From assembly GCA_018268915.1 (NCBI GenBank), contig JAFDVQ010000006.1:682001-746000 (forward strand): a DNA stretch of 64,000 nt. The letters are read 5' to 3'. Position 1 is the stretch's first letter; the number at the start of each line of letters is the position of its first letter. The translations under genes were made by a program, and so were the position numbers. Origin of the DNA: Acidobacteriota bacterium (lineage in GTDB: Bacteria; Acidobacteriota; Terriglobia; Terriglobales; Acidobacteriaceae). Below the pieces are notes generated by a model. It was not told where the DNA came from and ran no database searches. It saw only the letters and a list, made by a program, of their open reading frames with translations. Of the stretch, positions 53,287-63,386 are shown in pieces.

Positions 53287-55423
53287 CTTTACTTTCCTTT
53301 GAACGAATCAGCCGCTTCATAGACAGTGCGCGGAAAACCGACGGAGGCAGAGGCGCCACGACGTGAACACCTGTTCCATTACCCGGGGCGCTGTCTACCC
53401 GGAATTGGGCCGAGATGCTATCCGCGCGTTTGTGCATTCCGCGAATGCCAAATCCAGCCGATTCGCTCGAAATCACGAAGCCGATGCCGTTGTCTTCGAT
53501 GATCATCTCAACGTTCGATCTACCATACTCAAGGGTGATCGTCAGCTTCGAACATTGCGCATGCCGCACAGCATTGGCTATGGCTTCATAACCAATGCGA
53601 AGAAGGGTATCGGAGACGCGCAAGGGGATGTTCTGTGCAGTGCCCTGCACCTTGGACGTGATTTCGACTGAGGAGCTTTGGCGGACCATGCGGCGCGCAC
53701 ACTCTTCTAGCGCCGACAGAAGTCCAATGGACTCGAGATGTTCCGGACGCAGCGCTGAAATGCTGCGTCGCGCCTCTTCATGGCTGTTGCGCACCATGCC
53801 TTGAGCCTGTTCAAGTTGCGGCGTGATATCGATTCCGTCTTCGACATCATCACGAATTGCCTGCAATTGAAACCCCAGTCCTGCAAAGCTTTGGGCAAGG
53901 GTATCGTGCATTTCGTGAGCGAGGCGCTGACGTTCTTCGAGCACAGCTTTCATTCGCCAGCGCTCAACCAGGATCAAGCCAAATACCACGACAACAGACA
54001 GCAGGATTGTAGCGAGGGCGCTTTCAACGATATGCGCTGTGTTCCACCAGGGAGGCCCTTCAAGAACCTCGACATCACCCGAAGATGGAAGCAGCAAAGC
54101 GAACGCAGTAAGGTCGTGGGTGTACATCGAATCTGTGACACAAACCCCGCGCAGCCGCAGCTTGCTCCTGGGCTTGAGGCCCTTGAGTTGCGGGCCACGT
54201 CCTGAGCCGATCACGAGAGCAACGAAGGACTGACTTTCGTCTTCGAGCGTCAGGATCGTCAAACCTCCACTCTCCTCATGCTTTTCGGCCAAACGTCCTT
54301 CCACTTCGACATACTGGGCATCGAATGCACCTGTCGCGGCCTGCGAAGCTGCAACTGCGACCGGAGATACAGGCGTATGCGACCACAGGCGACGAATTTC
54401 AGCGTTGTGCAGTTCCGAGCTGAAATCGTCTAGGTATGCATCTCCTCTCACTTCGATCTCGTCGCCGATCTGCAGAGGAGCGTGCGGGCGGCTGCTCGAG
54501 ATTGCGACCCCTCCGGTTGAGTCCTGAATGTATAGCCTCGGAGACGTAAGAGTGACAACGCCCTGTACCGTCACCGGGCTCGGCGAGTCCGGTGAAAGCA
54601 GGCGAAGACTGCTGATTGCCTGAGCGTCCACCTGCGAACGATGCGCCTGCAGATCGCGCTCGATAGGCTCGAGGAAACGATCATACAACGCGGGCTCCAT
54701 GCCGGTGGGGAGCTTCTCGGGGGTTGCTAATTCCGGCTGCAAAGACCCGATCATCGCAGAGAAGTCAGCCTGCATTGCCGGCCGAATCATCATGTTCCGC
54801 CATTGTGCGCCGGTGTTATAGGACTTGACCCCGAACCGCCCGGACCGAATGCAGTCGGGATCGCGAATGGCGATGGTGGTTGTTTCGCCTTTTTGAGACG
54901 TGGCGCTCACCGCGAAGTCGCAGGCAAACGCCATGAATTTGAGGTGATACCACTCCTCGGCGAATACTCGCGGCATCACTCGTTTAGCGGCGTATTCCTT
55001 CCACCCGTAGTCTGCACGTCCCATCATGAGCGTGTTGTCGAGGTCGCGTAGTCCAGCCATGTAGCCGTGATAGGCATCGACGCCTGTTTCCTCGTCGCTG
55101 GCGCGGATGATCAAGCCAGCATCTCCGTATTGACCAAGCAGAAGCACGTCAGCTTCGACCGAATAGTCAGTCCATGAGCGCGGGCCGGTCATCAGCTTGG
55201 CGCCTCGCTCATCGGAGTTGTTCGTCATCACCCCGTCCGCATACTGCCACGTACCCCCGAACGCCTGCCATTCATCTTGATTCTCAAGAGGGACGGGAAC
55301 TGTTTGTTTCGGCCCTGTTTGAGACAGCGAACGATAAAAGATTGCGGCGCACGTGGAGAGCGCAACCGTTGCAACGGCAAGAATGAGGATCAGCCAGAGC
55401 CGCGCTTTCCGGGAGAGACTCAT
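53267..55423 (-). CDS. NarL-family sensor histidine kinase with carbohydrate-binding-like periplasmic domain
   Basis: ATG 55423 forms an ATGA overlap with the stop of the upstream gene and is preferred over 55438. Layout of the 718 residues: TM1 8-30; a periplasmic beta-sandwich at about 50-213 (EWQAFGGTWQYADGVMTNNS...YSVEADVLLLG...GRFGVKSY) resembling the 3-keto-disaccharide-hydrolase/DUF1080 or LamG fold; OB-fold-like modules at about 285-345 and 370-440; TM2 463-487; HisKA_3 with LAHEMHDTLAQ (His506) and an HATPase domain with Asn617 in ANAVRHA, EDNGIGF and GFGIRGM boxes. The ectodomain suggests sensing of a glycan or of the neighbouring binding protein. It pairs with the overlapping LuxR regulator. 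Confidence 0.92.
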   Translation of the reverse strand: MSLSRKARLWLILILAVATVALSTCAAIFYRSLSQTGPKQTVPVPLENQDEWQAFGGTWQYADGVMTNNSDERGAKLMTGPRSWTDYSVEADVLLLGQYGDAGLIIRASDEETGVDAYHGYMAGLRDLDNTLMMGRADYGWKEYAAKRVMPRVFAEEWYHLKFMAFACDFAVSATSQKGETTTIAIRDPDCIRSGRFGVKSYNTGAQWRNMMIRPAMQADFSAMIGSLQPELATPEKLPTGMEPALYDRFLEPIERDLQAHRSQVDAQAISSLRLLSPDSPSPVTVQGVVTLTSPRLYIQDSTGGVAISSSRPHAPLQIGDEIEVRGDAYLDDFSSELHNAEIRRLWSHTPVSPVAVAASQAATGAFDAQYVEVEGRLAEKHEESGGLTILTLEDESQSFVALVIGSGRGPQLKGLKPRSKLRLRGVCVTDSMYTHDLTAFALLLPSSGDVEVLEGPPWWNTAHIVESALATILLSVVVVFGLILVERWRMKAVLEERQRLAHEMHDTLAQSFAGLGFQLQAIRDDVEDGIDITPQLEQAQGMVRNSHEEARRSISALRPEHLESIGLLSALEECARRMVRQSSSVEITSKVQGTAQNIPLRVSDTLLRIGYEAIANAVRHAQCSKLTITLEYGRSNVEMIIEDNGIGFVISSESAGFGIRGMHKRADSISAQFRVDSAPGNGTGVHVVAPLPPSVFRALSMKRLIRSKESKDEHARI

Positions 55424-56412
55424 TGCGGGGCCCACCATGACATATTCTCGATCTGGCGAATCGCGGCTGAGTCAATGTTTTCCCGCGTCATGAGGACAGG
55501 TTGAATCTTGAGTTGAGCAGGACTCGGGGAGCCATGCATCTGACGATTCATGGTTTCCATTGCCGCGCGGCCCAGTTCGTAGGTGTTCTGAACGACGACG
55601 GAGTCGATGCCGCCGTCGCGAATTGGAGGAATCAAATCCTGATCGAAACCTACCAGCTTAATCTCGCCAGCTTTGGAGAACTCGGCCAATGCATAGTAGG
55701 TGCCTCGAGTGGCGGCAAGCGAAAGCGCGACGATCGCGTCGAGCGAGGTTGAGCCGGAGAGAAGCTCCTCTGCGCTGTGCTGCTCTTGCGGCACACTCGA
55801 AAGGCCAAGTCTGCGAATCAAAACGTGAATTCCAGGGAATTCACGGTTGAGAGTCGACTCAAGGCTGCGTTCTCGGATCGTGTTGCTCTTGAGTTCGGGC
55901 TGGATACCTACTATGGCGATCTTCCCCTGGCCGTGCAAAATCGATCCGATCCTCCGCGCGGCGATGCGCCCTCCAGTTTCTTCATCGTTCAAGACGTAAT
56001 TAAGATGCGGACCCGATGGAATACCGAGCTCGGTATCGATTACAACGACCGGTATCCCTTTGGCGATAACCCGGCGAATGGGAGTCCGCAGAGGCAGCGT
56101 CTGGATCGGGGAGACGATGATTCCGGCCATTCCACGTTCGACAGATTTCTCGATGAGAGAGATTTGAGTACGGATATCGTCGTCGCGCATGGGCGCATTC
56201 CAATACAGGTTCAATCCAACCGAACGAGCTACCATAGCAGCCCCGGCATGTTCTGGTTCCCAGAGGGCTGTGCCGCAGGTGCGCGGAATGACGGCGACTG
56301 TTGGAGCAGTTCGCCTGCAACTCACAAATGCAAATGCTATTAGCCCCAGCCCGCACACCAGCGCTCCTCGACGGAGGGGAGGAGCGAAGAAATGCCGGGG
56401 CAGGACGTTCAT
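55420..56412 (-). CDS. Sugar-binding periplasmic lipoprotein (RbsB/LacI-type binding fold)
   Basis: The 330-residue protein has a lipoprotein signal ending in AFAFVSC (Cys32). The type I periplasmic-binding fold follows: LISLIEKSV-like opening with DDDIRTQISLIEKSVERGMAGIIVSPIQ, IPVVVIDTELG, YVLNDEETGGRIAARRIG, GKIAIVGIQPELKSNTIRERSLE, LDAIVALSLAATRGTYYAL, EIKLVGFDQDLIPPIRDGGIDSVVVQ. This is the arrangement of ribose/galactose-binding proteins. No ABC transporter permease or ATPase is nearby; instead it is first in an operon with a sensor kinase and regulator, so it probably delivers a ligand signal to the kinase. Four-base overlap with the kinase start. Confidence 0.9.
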   Translation of the reverse strand: MNVLPRHFFAPPLRRGALVCGLGLIAFAFVSCRRTAPTVAVIPRTCGTALWEPEHAGAAMVARSVGLNLYWNAPMRDDDIRTQISLIEKSVERGMAGIIVSPIQTLPLRTPIRRVIAKGIPVVVIDTELGIPSGPHLNYVLNDEETGGRIAARRIGSILHGQGKIAIVGIQPELKSNTIRERSLESTLNREFPGIHVLIRRLGLSSVPQEQHSAEELLSGSTSLDAIVALSLAATRGTYYALAEFSKAGEIKLVGFDQDLIPPIRDGGIDSVVVQNTYELGRAAMETMNRQMHGSPSPAQLKIQPVLMTRENIDSAAIRQIENMSWWAPQ

Positions 56413-56659
56413 GGCAGATACTACCTTTATCTCTCAACGCACAACGGAAAGAGGACGTCGATTGCGCGTTCGTCTTTGTGGGCGAAACATGGTCATCTGA
56501 CCCATGCAGGGGCCTGCTTTGACGCCTGCAGTCTCTCAGATGGGCGGTGGGTCAGCCCGGCAATTATACGGCGCAATCGGGTTTGCTGGCTCAAGGCGGT
56601 CTTCGGAAGAGTAAGGCGATAAACTACTCAGCAATGCAGGCGGAGGGTTGTCGGCGCTG

Positions 56660-58147
56660 ATGAAGTCATGGCTGTTCGCAAAAGGCGTTTGTTTGCTTCC
56701 GCTCTTGGTATTTATTCAAATCAGTTTCGCGGCGCAAGCGGCGAATGAGCGGAACTCAACGATCATAACTGCCCTTCAATCCGGCGAATTCGATCAGGCG
56801 CTGGAGCTGCTTCAATCTGCACTTCGCGAGTCTCCCAACAATCCGCAGCTCTGGATGTTTCAGGGACTCGCGTTCTCAGGCAAGCACGATTCGCAATCGG
56901 CGCTTGCTTCCTACAAGCATGCATTGAAGGCCTCTCCCGACTATTTGCCTGCACTGGAGGGCGCGGCACAGATACAGTACCAAGCTGGAAATGCGGATGC
57001 GATTCCTTTGCTCGAACACGTACTCAAGATTCGTCCGGACGACGTGACGACTCATGCAATGCTGGCTGTCTTGTCTGAGAAGAAGGGCGATTGCTCGACT
57101 GCAGTACAACACTTTTCGCGCGCTACGCCGGCGGTCGAATCGAACCCCGACGCGCTTCAGGGCTATGGCTTCTGTCTGCTGAAGCTCAAGCAAACAGAGG
57201 ATGCGATCAGGGTGTTCAAGGAGCTCCTCTCTTCCCGTCCTGATGATGTCCGCAGCCGGCGGGCGCTCGCGACAGCCCAGCTCTCGGCGGACAAGCCCCA
57301 GGATGCACTGGCAACAATGCAGCCTTTGCTGACTTCAGATGCCGATGTCGAAACGATGCGGCTGGGATCGGCTATCTATGAGGCAAACAAGGACACCCCT
57401 GCCGCCGTAAAAATTCTGCGCGATGCGATCGTCAAGGACCCGTCACACACCAGCCTGTACGTCGACTTCGCTGAGCTCGCCATGGATCATCAGTCATTCC
57501 AGGCCGGAGTGGAGATGGTCGATGCCGGAATCAAGCTTCACCCTGATGCGCAACTGTATATGGCGCGAGGCGTGCTCTATGTTCAGCTTGCCGACTATGA
57601 GAAGGCCGAGATTGATTTTGAAGAAGCTGAGAAGCTCGATCCATCCCTGGGAATGAGCGCGGCGGCTCAAGGCATGCTTGCGAATGAGCGGAATCAGAAT
57701 GACCCTGCTCAGGCGCTTGCATCCGTCCGGGCCAAGCTTGTTAAAAAGCCCAACGATGCCTTTCTTCTTTACCTTCAGGGAGCAATCCTTTCGAAGATGG
57801 GCGCCGATCCGGGCTCTACAGACTTCAAAAAGGGCCTCGAATCGACACAGCGAGCAGTGAAGCTGCAACCTTCGCTGACGGCCGCTCACAACCTGCTGGC
57901 GAAGTTCTACCTGGATGCGGGAGAGAATGCGCTCGCCGTAAAGGAATGCCGAATTGTTCTGCAGCAAACCCCTTCCGATCAGAGCGCTTTGTATCATCTG
58001 GTAATTGCGCTGCGCAAAAGCGGTAATCAGGCTGAGATTCCTGATCTGCTGAAGAGACTCGCGAAGGCTCGACAGGAGGCGACGAAACAGGAAGGCGAAC
58101 GCAATCGCTACAAACTCGTGGTCGCGTCCGAGAGTCAATCAAAGTGA
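56660..58147 (+). CDS. Exported TPR-repeat protein, first copy
   Basis: About 495 residues from ATG 56660 (TTG 56648 is directly behind GGAGGG and also possible). A signal peptide (MKSWLFAKGVCLLPLLVFIQISFAAQA) precedes about ten tetratricopeptide repeats covering most of the protein, for example ALQSGEFDQALELLQSALRE, PQLWMFQGLAFSGKHDSQSA and HNLLAKFYLDAGENALAVKE. No enzymatic domain is seen. It lies 13 bp before the CRTAC1 gene, so the two are one operon. The gene at 63489 encodes a paralogue: TIITALQSGEFDQAL corresponds to SITAALRDENYELAL, and both share a QGDC/KGDC block. Confidence 0.88.
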   Translation: MKSWLFAKGVCLLPLLVFIQISFAAQAANERNSTIITALQSGEFDQALELLQSALRESPNNPQLWMFQGLAFSGKHDSQSALASYKHALKASPDYLPALEGAAQIQYQAGNADAIPLLEHVLKIRPDDVTTHAMLAVLSEKKGDCSTAVQHFSRATPAVESNPDALQGYGFCLLKLKQTEDAIRVFKELLSSRPDDVRSRRALATAQLSADKPQDALATMQPLLTSDADVETMRLGSAIYEANKDTPAAVKILRDAIVKDPSHTSLYVDFAELAMDHQSFQAGVEMVDAGIKLHPDAQLYMARGVLYVQLADYEKAEIDFEEAEKLDPSLGMSAAAQGMLANERNQNDPAQALASVRAKLVKKPNDAFLLYLQGAILSKMGADPGSTDFKKGLESTQRAVKLQPSLTAAHNLLAKFYLDAGENALAVKECRIVLQQTPSDQSALYHLVIALRKSGNQAEIPDLLKRLAKARQEATKQEGERNRYKLVVASESQSK

Positions 58148-58160
58148 AAGTATCGACTTC

Positions 58161-59924
58161 ATGACCATCACTCGCCGTTCTTTCGTCGCTCTGTCACTCT
58201 GTGCTTCTGCGCAGAGCCTGCTCGCGCAGCAGGAAGGCGGAATTGCTTCGCGAGGAGTCAAAGCACAGGCCAAACCGGCTCCTTCCGGCCGGCCCTTTAA
58301 TGCCCAGTTCACTGACGTGGCAAAGGATGCTGGTCTCCACGCTCCTGTCATATACGGCGGAATCGATCAGAAAAAGTACATCGTTGAGGCGAATGGTTGC
58401 GGCTGCGCATTTATCGATTACGACAACGATGGATGGATGGACATTTTTCTGCTTTCGGGCACCCGTCTTGAAGGTGCCCCACCGGAAGCGACGAACCGCT
58501 TGTACAAGAACAACCGAGATGGCACGTTCACCGACGTCACGGAGAAGGCGGGGCTCAAAGCTGTTGGATGGGCCAATGGCGTCTGTGTTGGTGATTACGA
58601 CAACGATGGATTCGACGATATCTTCTGTACCTATTTCGGCCAGAACAGGCTCTTCAAGAACAACGGCAACGGCACCTTCATGGATGTGACAAAGGAGGCG
58701 GGTCTCTTGCAACCTGGACCTGCGCGGTGGGGAGCGGGATGTGCCTTTGTCGACTACAACCGAGATGGGCATCTCGATCTATTCGTCTCGAATTACATTC
58801 GCTTCTCGTTTGAGCATGCCCCGGTACCTGGTGAAAAGTCGACATGCAACTGGAAAGGGATTCCGGTCAACTGTGGCCCTCGGGGACTGCCCACGGGGAG
58901 GCATATTCTCTATCGCAACAATGGCGACGGGACGTTCACTGACGTGAGCAAGCAGGCAGGCATCGACGTTGCTATCGAGAGCTATGGCATGACCGTTGTC
59001 GCTGCCGACTTCGATGAAGACGGGTGGCCAGACATCTTCGTGGCTTGCGACTCCACGCCTAGCCTACTGTTCATGAACAATCACGACGGAACATTTCGCG
59101 AGGAAGGTGTTACTCGAGGCGTAGCTCTAAGCGACGATGGCATGGAACAGGCCGGCATGGGTGTCGGGATCGGCGACTACAACCTCGACGGGCATCTCGA
59201 TCTGTTCAAAACCCACTTCATCGACGATACAAGCGGCTTCTACAGGAACGATGGCAAGGGGAATTTCGATGAAGTGACCCGGGCCGCCAGGATCGGTGTC
59301 GAGACGCGTTTTACAAGCTGGGGGGCGGGGATCGTTGACTTGGACAACGATGGCAATCCTGATGTTCTCTTCGTGACCGGCAGTGTTTATCCGGAGGTTG
59401 AGAAGAAGCTTCCTCAGTATCCATACAAGACGCGACGTGTGTTATTTCGCAACCTGGGCAACGGCACCTTTGAAGAGCTTGAGTCCCAGGGAGGGGAGGG
59501 TATCTCTGCCGCACATAGCAGCAGAGGATGTGCCTTCGGCGATTTCGACAATGACGGGGACATGGATGTTCTGATCGTAAATATGAATGAGCCGCCGTCG
59601 CTGCTGCGGAACGATCTTAAAGTCAAGCAGAACTGGCTGAAGGTGAAACTCGAAGGAGTGAAGTCGAACCGGAGCGCGATTGGTGCGCGGGTGATTGCCC
59701 GGTTCGCGGGTAAAAGTCAGGCGCAGGCTCTAGTGAGTCAGTCGAGCTACTACTCCTGCAATGATCCCAGGCTTCACTTCGGACTCGGTCCTGCGTCGGA
59801 AGCTGACCTGGAAATCTACTGGCCGAGCGGTTTACATGAGAGCTATCCCAAGGTTGCGGGCAATCGACTTGTGACGATCCTCGAGGGCAAGGGATTGGTG
59901 CCAAACCGCGGGTGGAATCGATAG
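58161..59924 (+). CDS. CRTAC1-family protein: VCBS/FG-GAP calcium-binding propeller plus ASPIC/UnbV domain
   Basis: The 587-residue protein has a Tat-type leader (MTITRRSFVALSLCASAQSLLAQ). At least seven FG-GAP/VCBS blades each carry a D-x-D-x-D-G calcium loop: DYDNDGWMDIF, DYDNDGFDDIF, DYNRDGHLDLF, DFDEDGWPDIF, DYNLDGHLDLF, DLDNDGNPDVL and DFDNDGDMDVL. The C-terminal ASPIC/UnbV domain is at about 490-587 (NWLKVKLEGVKSNRSAIGARV...LHFGLGPASEADLEIYWPSG). The propeller is probably an adhesive or ligand-binding module; no catalytic residues are recognised. Position between a TPR gene and a TonB receptor is a recurring arrangement in Acidobacteria as far as I recall. Confidence 0.93.
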   Translation: MTITRRSFVALSLCASAQSLLAQQEGGIASRGVKAQAKPAPSGRPFNAQFTDVAKDAGLHAPVIYGGIDQKKYIVEANGCGCAFIDYDNDGWMDIFLLSGTRLEGAPPEATNRLYKNNRDGTFTDVTEKAGLKAVGWANGVCVGDYDNDGFDDIFCTYFGQNRLFKNNGNGTFMDVTKEAGLLQPGPARWGAGCAFVDYNRDGHLDLFVSNYIRFSFEHAPVPGEKSTCNWKGIPVNCGPRGLPTGRHILYRNNGDGTFTDVSKQAGIDVAIESYGMTVVAADFDEDGWPDIFVACDSTPSLLFMNNHDGTFREEGVTRGVALSDDGMEQAGMGVGIGDYNLDGHLDLFKTHFIDDTSGFYRNDGKGNFDEVTRAARIGVETRFTSWGAGIVDLDNDGNPDVLFVTGSVYPEVEKKLPQYPYKTRRVLFRNLGNGTFEELESQGGEGISAAHSSRGCAFGDFDNDGDMDVLIVNMNEPPSLLRNDLKVKQNWLKVKLEGVKSNRSAIGARVIARFAGKSQAQALVSQSSYYSCNDPRLHFGLGPASEADLEIYWPSGLHESYPKVAGNRLVTILEGKGLVPNRGWNR

Positions 59925-59961
59925 CCGGAGCTCGCGGCTCGCGCATAGTACATAGAACCCA

Positions 59962-59990
59962 TTGACACTCGTTCTGAGCATCTTCTACAA
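59962..59990 (+). promoter_or_regulatory. Candidate sigma-70 promoter for the second TonB receptor
   Basis: TTGACA (59962-59967) and CTACAA (59985-59990) have 17-bp spacing, in the 138-bp gap between the CRTAC1 and TonB genes and about 72 bp before the receptor ATG. The -35 is consensus; the -10 is weaker. Confidence 0.55.
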
Positions 59991-60062
59991 GGTTGAGAAA
60001 TCGGGGAAACGTTTTCTGGATACGCACAATGATACCCCGACACGTGTTTTCAGGAGGTATTC

Positions 60063-63000
60063 ATGCCACGACGCAGGGTACTCGCCCTTGCCATCTCGCT
60101 GTGTTCCTTGTTGGCTCTGTGGGCCGTTCCCTCGTTCGCGCAATTCACCGCGAACATCCAGGGAGTGGTTCAGGACCCGACAGGAGCAGGCATCGCAAAA
60201 GCTCAAGTTGAATTGATGAACGTTGCCACGGGGGAGAGGAAGGCAACGGCATCTGACTCTTCCGGCAATTACCGCTTCGTCAGTCTCGCTCCGGGAAGCT
60301 ACAAGGTAACCGTCGAAGCCACCGGCTTCTCGAAGACAGAGACGTCCGTGACCGTTCTGACGGAGCAAAACGTAAACCTGCCGATCTCGCTGCGCGTAGG
60401 CTCCGCGAGCGAATCTGTGGTTGTGAGCACGGAAGCTCCCATCATCGACACGGCCGATAGCCGTACAGAACTCACTCTCGACAACAAGGGCGTGGCTCAG
60501 TTGCCGATCGTGGGTAGAAACCTCGTCACTCTCGTGACAATGGCGCCCGGAGTCTCCGGTCTTGGAACGAGTACGTCAGGCAGCCCGGCCTCCGGCGTAG
60601 ACAACTACTCGACAGAAGAGCAAGTCGACGCCAGTGCCAATGGGCAGGGACAGAACAACAACCAGTACGTCATCGACGGACTCGATGTCACGAGTGGCAT
60701 CCGGCAGGGCGTGCTGAATCTCACTCCGCAGCCAGAGTCGATCCAGGAGACGAGCGTTCAGGTGAACACGTTCTCCGTCGAACACAGCCGGGCCGCCGGG
60801 CTGCAGACAATCTTCACAACAAAGTCGGGAACGGATGCATTCCATGGGTCTGCATCCGACTGGTTCAACTACCAGGGAATGTATGCCAGCCAGCATTTCG
60901 TCAACTACCCGTATAAACCATTCCACTCAAACAATATGGACTTCGCCATCGGCGGTCCGATCATTCCTCACCACAACAGCTTCTTCTACTTTGCGCTCGA
61001 ACCGCTCCGCTCGTCCGCCAGCGCTGGCGGCCTGGTCACCTTCGCCGCTCCTGAATTCATCCAATGGGCCCAGACCAATTACCCCGATACGGTGGGTACG
61101 CATATCCTCAGCACGTACGTGCCGTCGGGAGTTGGGGGAATCACTGTCCAGTCCTCAACCGGTACGACGGGATGCGGTGGAGTTGGGGAGCTGCCGTGCA
61201 ACCTGCCCTTGATTGACGTGGGATCTTTCGGCGCCACTCAAGTTCGCAACGGCACACAGTATTTTGCCCGTATCGATCAGGCATTCCACAAAGAGCGCAT
61301 CTACGTAAGCCTTTTCCGCACCCTGCTTGAGACGGGCGCGGCTTCTCCGATGCCCGATTTCTCCGCGCTGAATCATACGTGGCAGGTTGCAGGACAAGCC
61401 TCGTGGACGCATACGTTCTCGTCAAACACGCTGAACGAAGTAACGGCAGGTCAGAGCCGAGTCGAAGGTGTTCTGGGTAGCGGCGCCAAAGACTACACGG
61501 TGCCGTCGATCTCCGTGAACGGAATCAATGCCGATGGCGGTCAGGCCTACGGCGTCGGCTTTGCTCAGGGCGATTTCATTCAGCACAACTGGCATTGGCG
61601 CGATGTGCTTACACACGTTAAAGGTGCGCACACTCTTAAGTTCGGATACGAGGGCTGGTACGGCGATGACGTCGAGCCGTTCCAGGGCCCGTGGTCTCAG
61701 CCGAAGTTCGCGTTCGATAACCTGCTGAAACTCGCTCAGGATGCTCCGACGAACGAGAGCGGCATTATGTATAACCCACAGACCGGTACACAGCAGTTGT
61801 GGAACTGGGATGCCGCGGCAAGGACCTTCGGCCTGTTCGTCGAAGACACCTGGAAGGCTCGCAAGAACCTGACTCTTACGCTTGGCTTGCGCTACGACGA
61901 CAGTGGCAATCCGTGGTCGAAGAGTGCTGCCACGGTCTTCGGAAACTTCTATCTCGGGACTGGCACTTCAAGGGCGGAGCAGATTTCCAACGGATATGCG
62001 AAGCCCACGCACAATGCCTTGCTGCACTCTGTCGACAATCTGTGGAGCCCGCGAGCCGGGTTCGCATGGGATCCGACCGGCAATGGCGATTGGGTAGTGC
62101 GCGGCGGCTGGGGCCTCTACGCCAACTGGCTAACATCGGCGAACGTGCAGGAAGAGTTCCGCGGCAGCCCGCCGGGACTGGTGCTTGCGTCGTTCACCAC
62201 TGGAACTCCAACACCACCCATCTTCCAATTGGGAACCAGCAACAAGCCTCCGTTCGGGTTCACCTTCCCGACGTTCCAGGGCGGCCTCGATACGAAGGGC
62301 GGCAAGGTCGGCGGCAACTTTGCAATTGGAGCCATCAACCCACTGCTCAAGTCACCCTGGGCAGACATCTGGTCGGCTAGCGTGCAGCGAAGGCTTACGC
62401 GCGACATTGCTGCGACGGTGGGCTATAGCGGTTCACACTCATGGAACATCGTAGGCAATGGGAATTCGATTGGCAACGTGTCGTATGGCGTGGATATCAA
62501 CGTGGTTCCGGGTGATTTGATTGCGCATCAGAGTCTTGTTCGCACCGGACTGAACACGAGTTTCGGATCGATCGGCTATGCAGATAACGATCGGTATGGC
62601 AACTATCAGGGTGTCTACTTCGATGTGAGGGGACGTTTCTCTCGGGGATTCATCGATGCATCCTATACGCGCTCGAGTTCGAAGGACGACGGTCTTGCGT
62701 ATCCGACTCCGGACAATCCGGGCCAGTACTACGCGCCGTCAATCTTCGACGTGCCGAATCGCTTCTCTCTGAGCTGGAACTACTCTCTCAAGGGACTGAA
62801 CCAGGGGAAGGGGGCTGTGGGAAGGGTCACCGGCGGATGGGGCCTGAGCGGTACAACCATCTACCAGTCGGGTTATCCGTTCACGGCTACGAACTTTAAC
62901 GGATTCGCACCCGTGTGCGCGGACACTTCTGCGGGCGCGGCTGCCTGTCCTTCTGTCGCCAATCCGGCAGTTGGTTTCCAGTCGTATAGCGGCGACTACA

Positions 63001-63365
63001 ACGCTGACGGCAACAACCTCGATTACCCGAACGCCACGAGCTACAAGCAGTTGAGCGGCAATAAAGCGTGGTTGACGGGTTCAGTACCGCAGTCGAACTT
63101 TACGACCCCGGGGCTGGGCGAAGAGGGTGATGAGAAACCGATGCAGTTCCGTGGGCCGAACTACTTCGAGACCAACACGAACATCTACAAGGACACGGCT
63201 ATAACGGAACGCATCAACTTCCAGCTCCGGTTTGAATTCTTCAACCTGTTCAACAGGGCAAACTATGCGAACGTTGACACGAACATCCCCGATGGCAGCT
63301 TCGGCGCGGCTACCGGATCCCATGAGCCAAGGTTCTGGCAACTGGGCGGGAGACTATCGTTCTGA
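60063..63365 (+). CDS. TonB-dependent receptor, Oar-like, with carboxypeptidase-regulatory N-terminal domain
   Basis: The 1100-residue outer-membrane protein starts at ATG 60063, 6 nt after CAGGAGG. Signal peptide (MPRRRVLALAISLCSLLALWAVPSFAQ), carboxypeptidase-regulatory beta-sandwich at about 28-115 (ANIQGVVQDPTGAGIAKAQVEL...VSLAPGSYKVTVEATGF), plug at about 120-230 (VVVSTEAPIIDTADSRTELTLDNKGV, YVIDGLDVTSGI), then the barrel ending EPRFWQLGGRLSF with terminal Phe. It shares architecture with the receptor at 14780 but is diverged. A terminator follows. It probably imports the compound handled by the CRTAC1/TPR proteins; identity unknown. Confidence 0.93.
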   Translation: MPRRRVLALAISLCSLLALWAVPSFAQFTANIQGVVQDPTGAGIAKAQVELMNVATGERKATASDSSGNYRFVSLAPGSYKVTVEATGFSKTETSVTVLTEQNVNLPISLRVGSASESVVVSTEAPIIDTADSRTELTLDNKGVAQLPIVGRNLVTLVTMAPGVSGLGTSTSGSPASGVDNYSTEEQVDASANGQGQNNNQYVIDGLDVTSGIRQGVLNLTPQPESIQETSVQVNTFSVEHSRAAGLQTIFTTKSGTDAFHGSASDWFNYQGMYASQHFVNYPYKPFHSNNMDFAIGGPIIPHHNSFFYFALEPLRSSASAGGLVTFAAPEFIQWAQTNYPDTVGTHILSTYVPSGVGGITVQSSTGTTGCGGVGELPCNLPLIDVGSFGATQVRNGTQYFARIDQAFHKERIYVSLFRTLLETGAASPMPDFSALNHTWQVAGQASWTHTFSSNTLNEVTAGQSRVEGVLGSGAKDYTVPSISVNGINADGGQAYGVGFAQGDFIQHNWHWRDVLTHVKGAHTLKFGYEGWYGDDVEPFQGPWSQPKFAFDNLLKLAQDAPTNESGIMYNPQTGTQQLWNWDAAARTFGLFVEDTWKARKNLTLTLGLRYDDSGNPWSKSAATVFGNFYLGTGTSRAEQISNGYAKPTHNALLHSVDNLWSPRAGFAWDPTGNGDWVVRGGWGLYANWLTSANVQEEFRGSPPGLVLASFTTGTPTPPIFQLGTSNKPPFGFTFPTFQGGLDTKGGKVGGNFAIGAINPLLKSPWADIWSASVQRRLTRDIAATVGYSGSHSWNIVGNGNSIGNVSYGVDINVVPGDLIAHQSLVRTGLNTSFGSIGYADNDRYGNYQGVYFDVRGRFSRGFIDASYTRSSSKDDGLAYPTPDNPGQYYAPSIFDVPNRFSLSWNYSLKGLNQGKGAVGRVTGGWGLSGTTIYQSGYPFTATNFNGFAPVCADTSAGAAACPSVANPAVGFQSYSGDYNADGNNLDYPNATSYKQLSGNKAWLTGSVPQSNFTTPGLGEEGDEKPMQFRGPNYFETNTNIYKDTAITERINFQLRFEFFNLFNRANYANVDTNIPDGSFGAATGSHEPRFWQLGGRLSF

Positions 63366-63386
63366 TGTAAATGCATTTTGCCTCCG

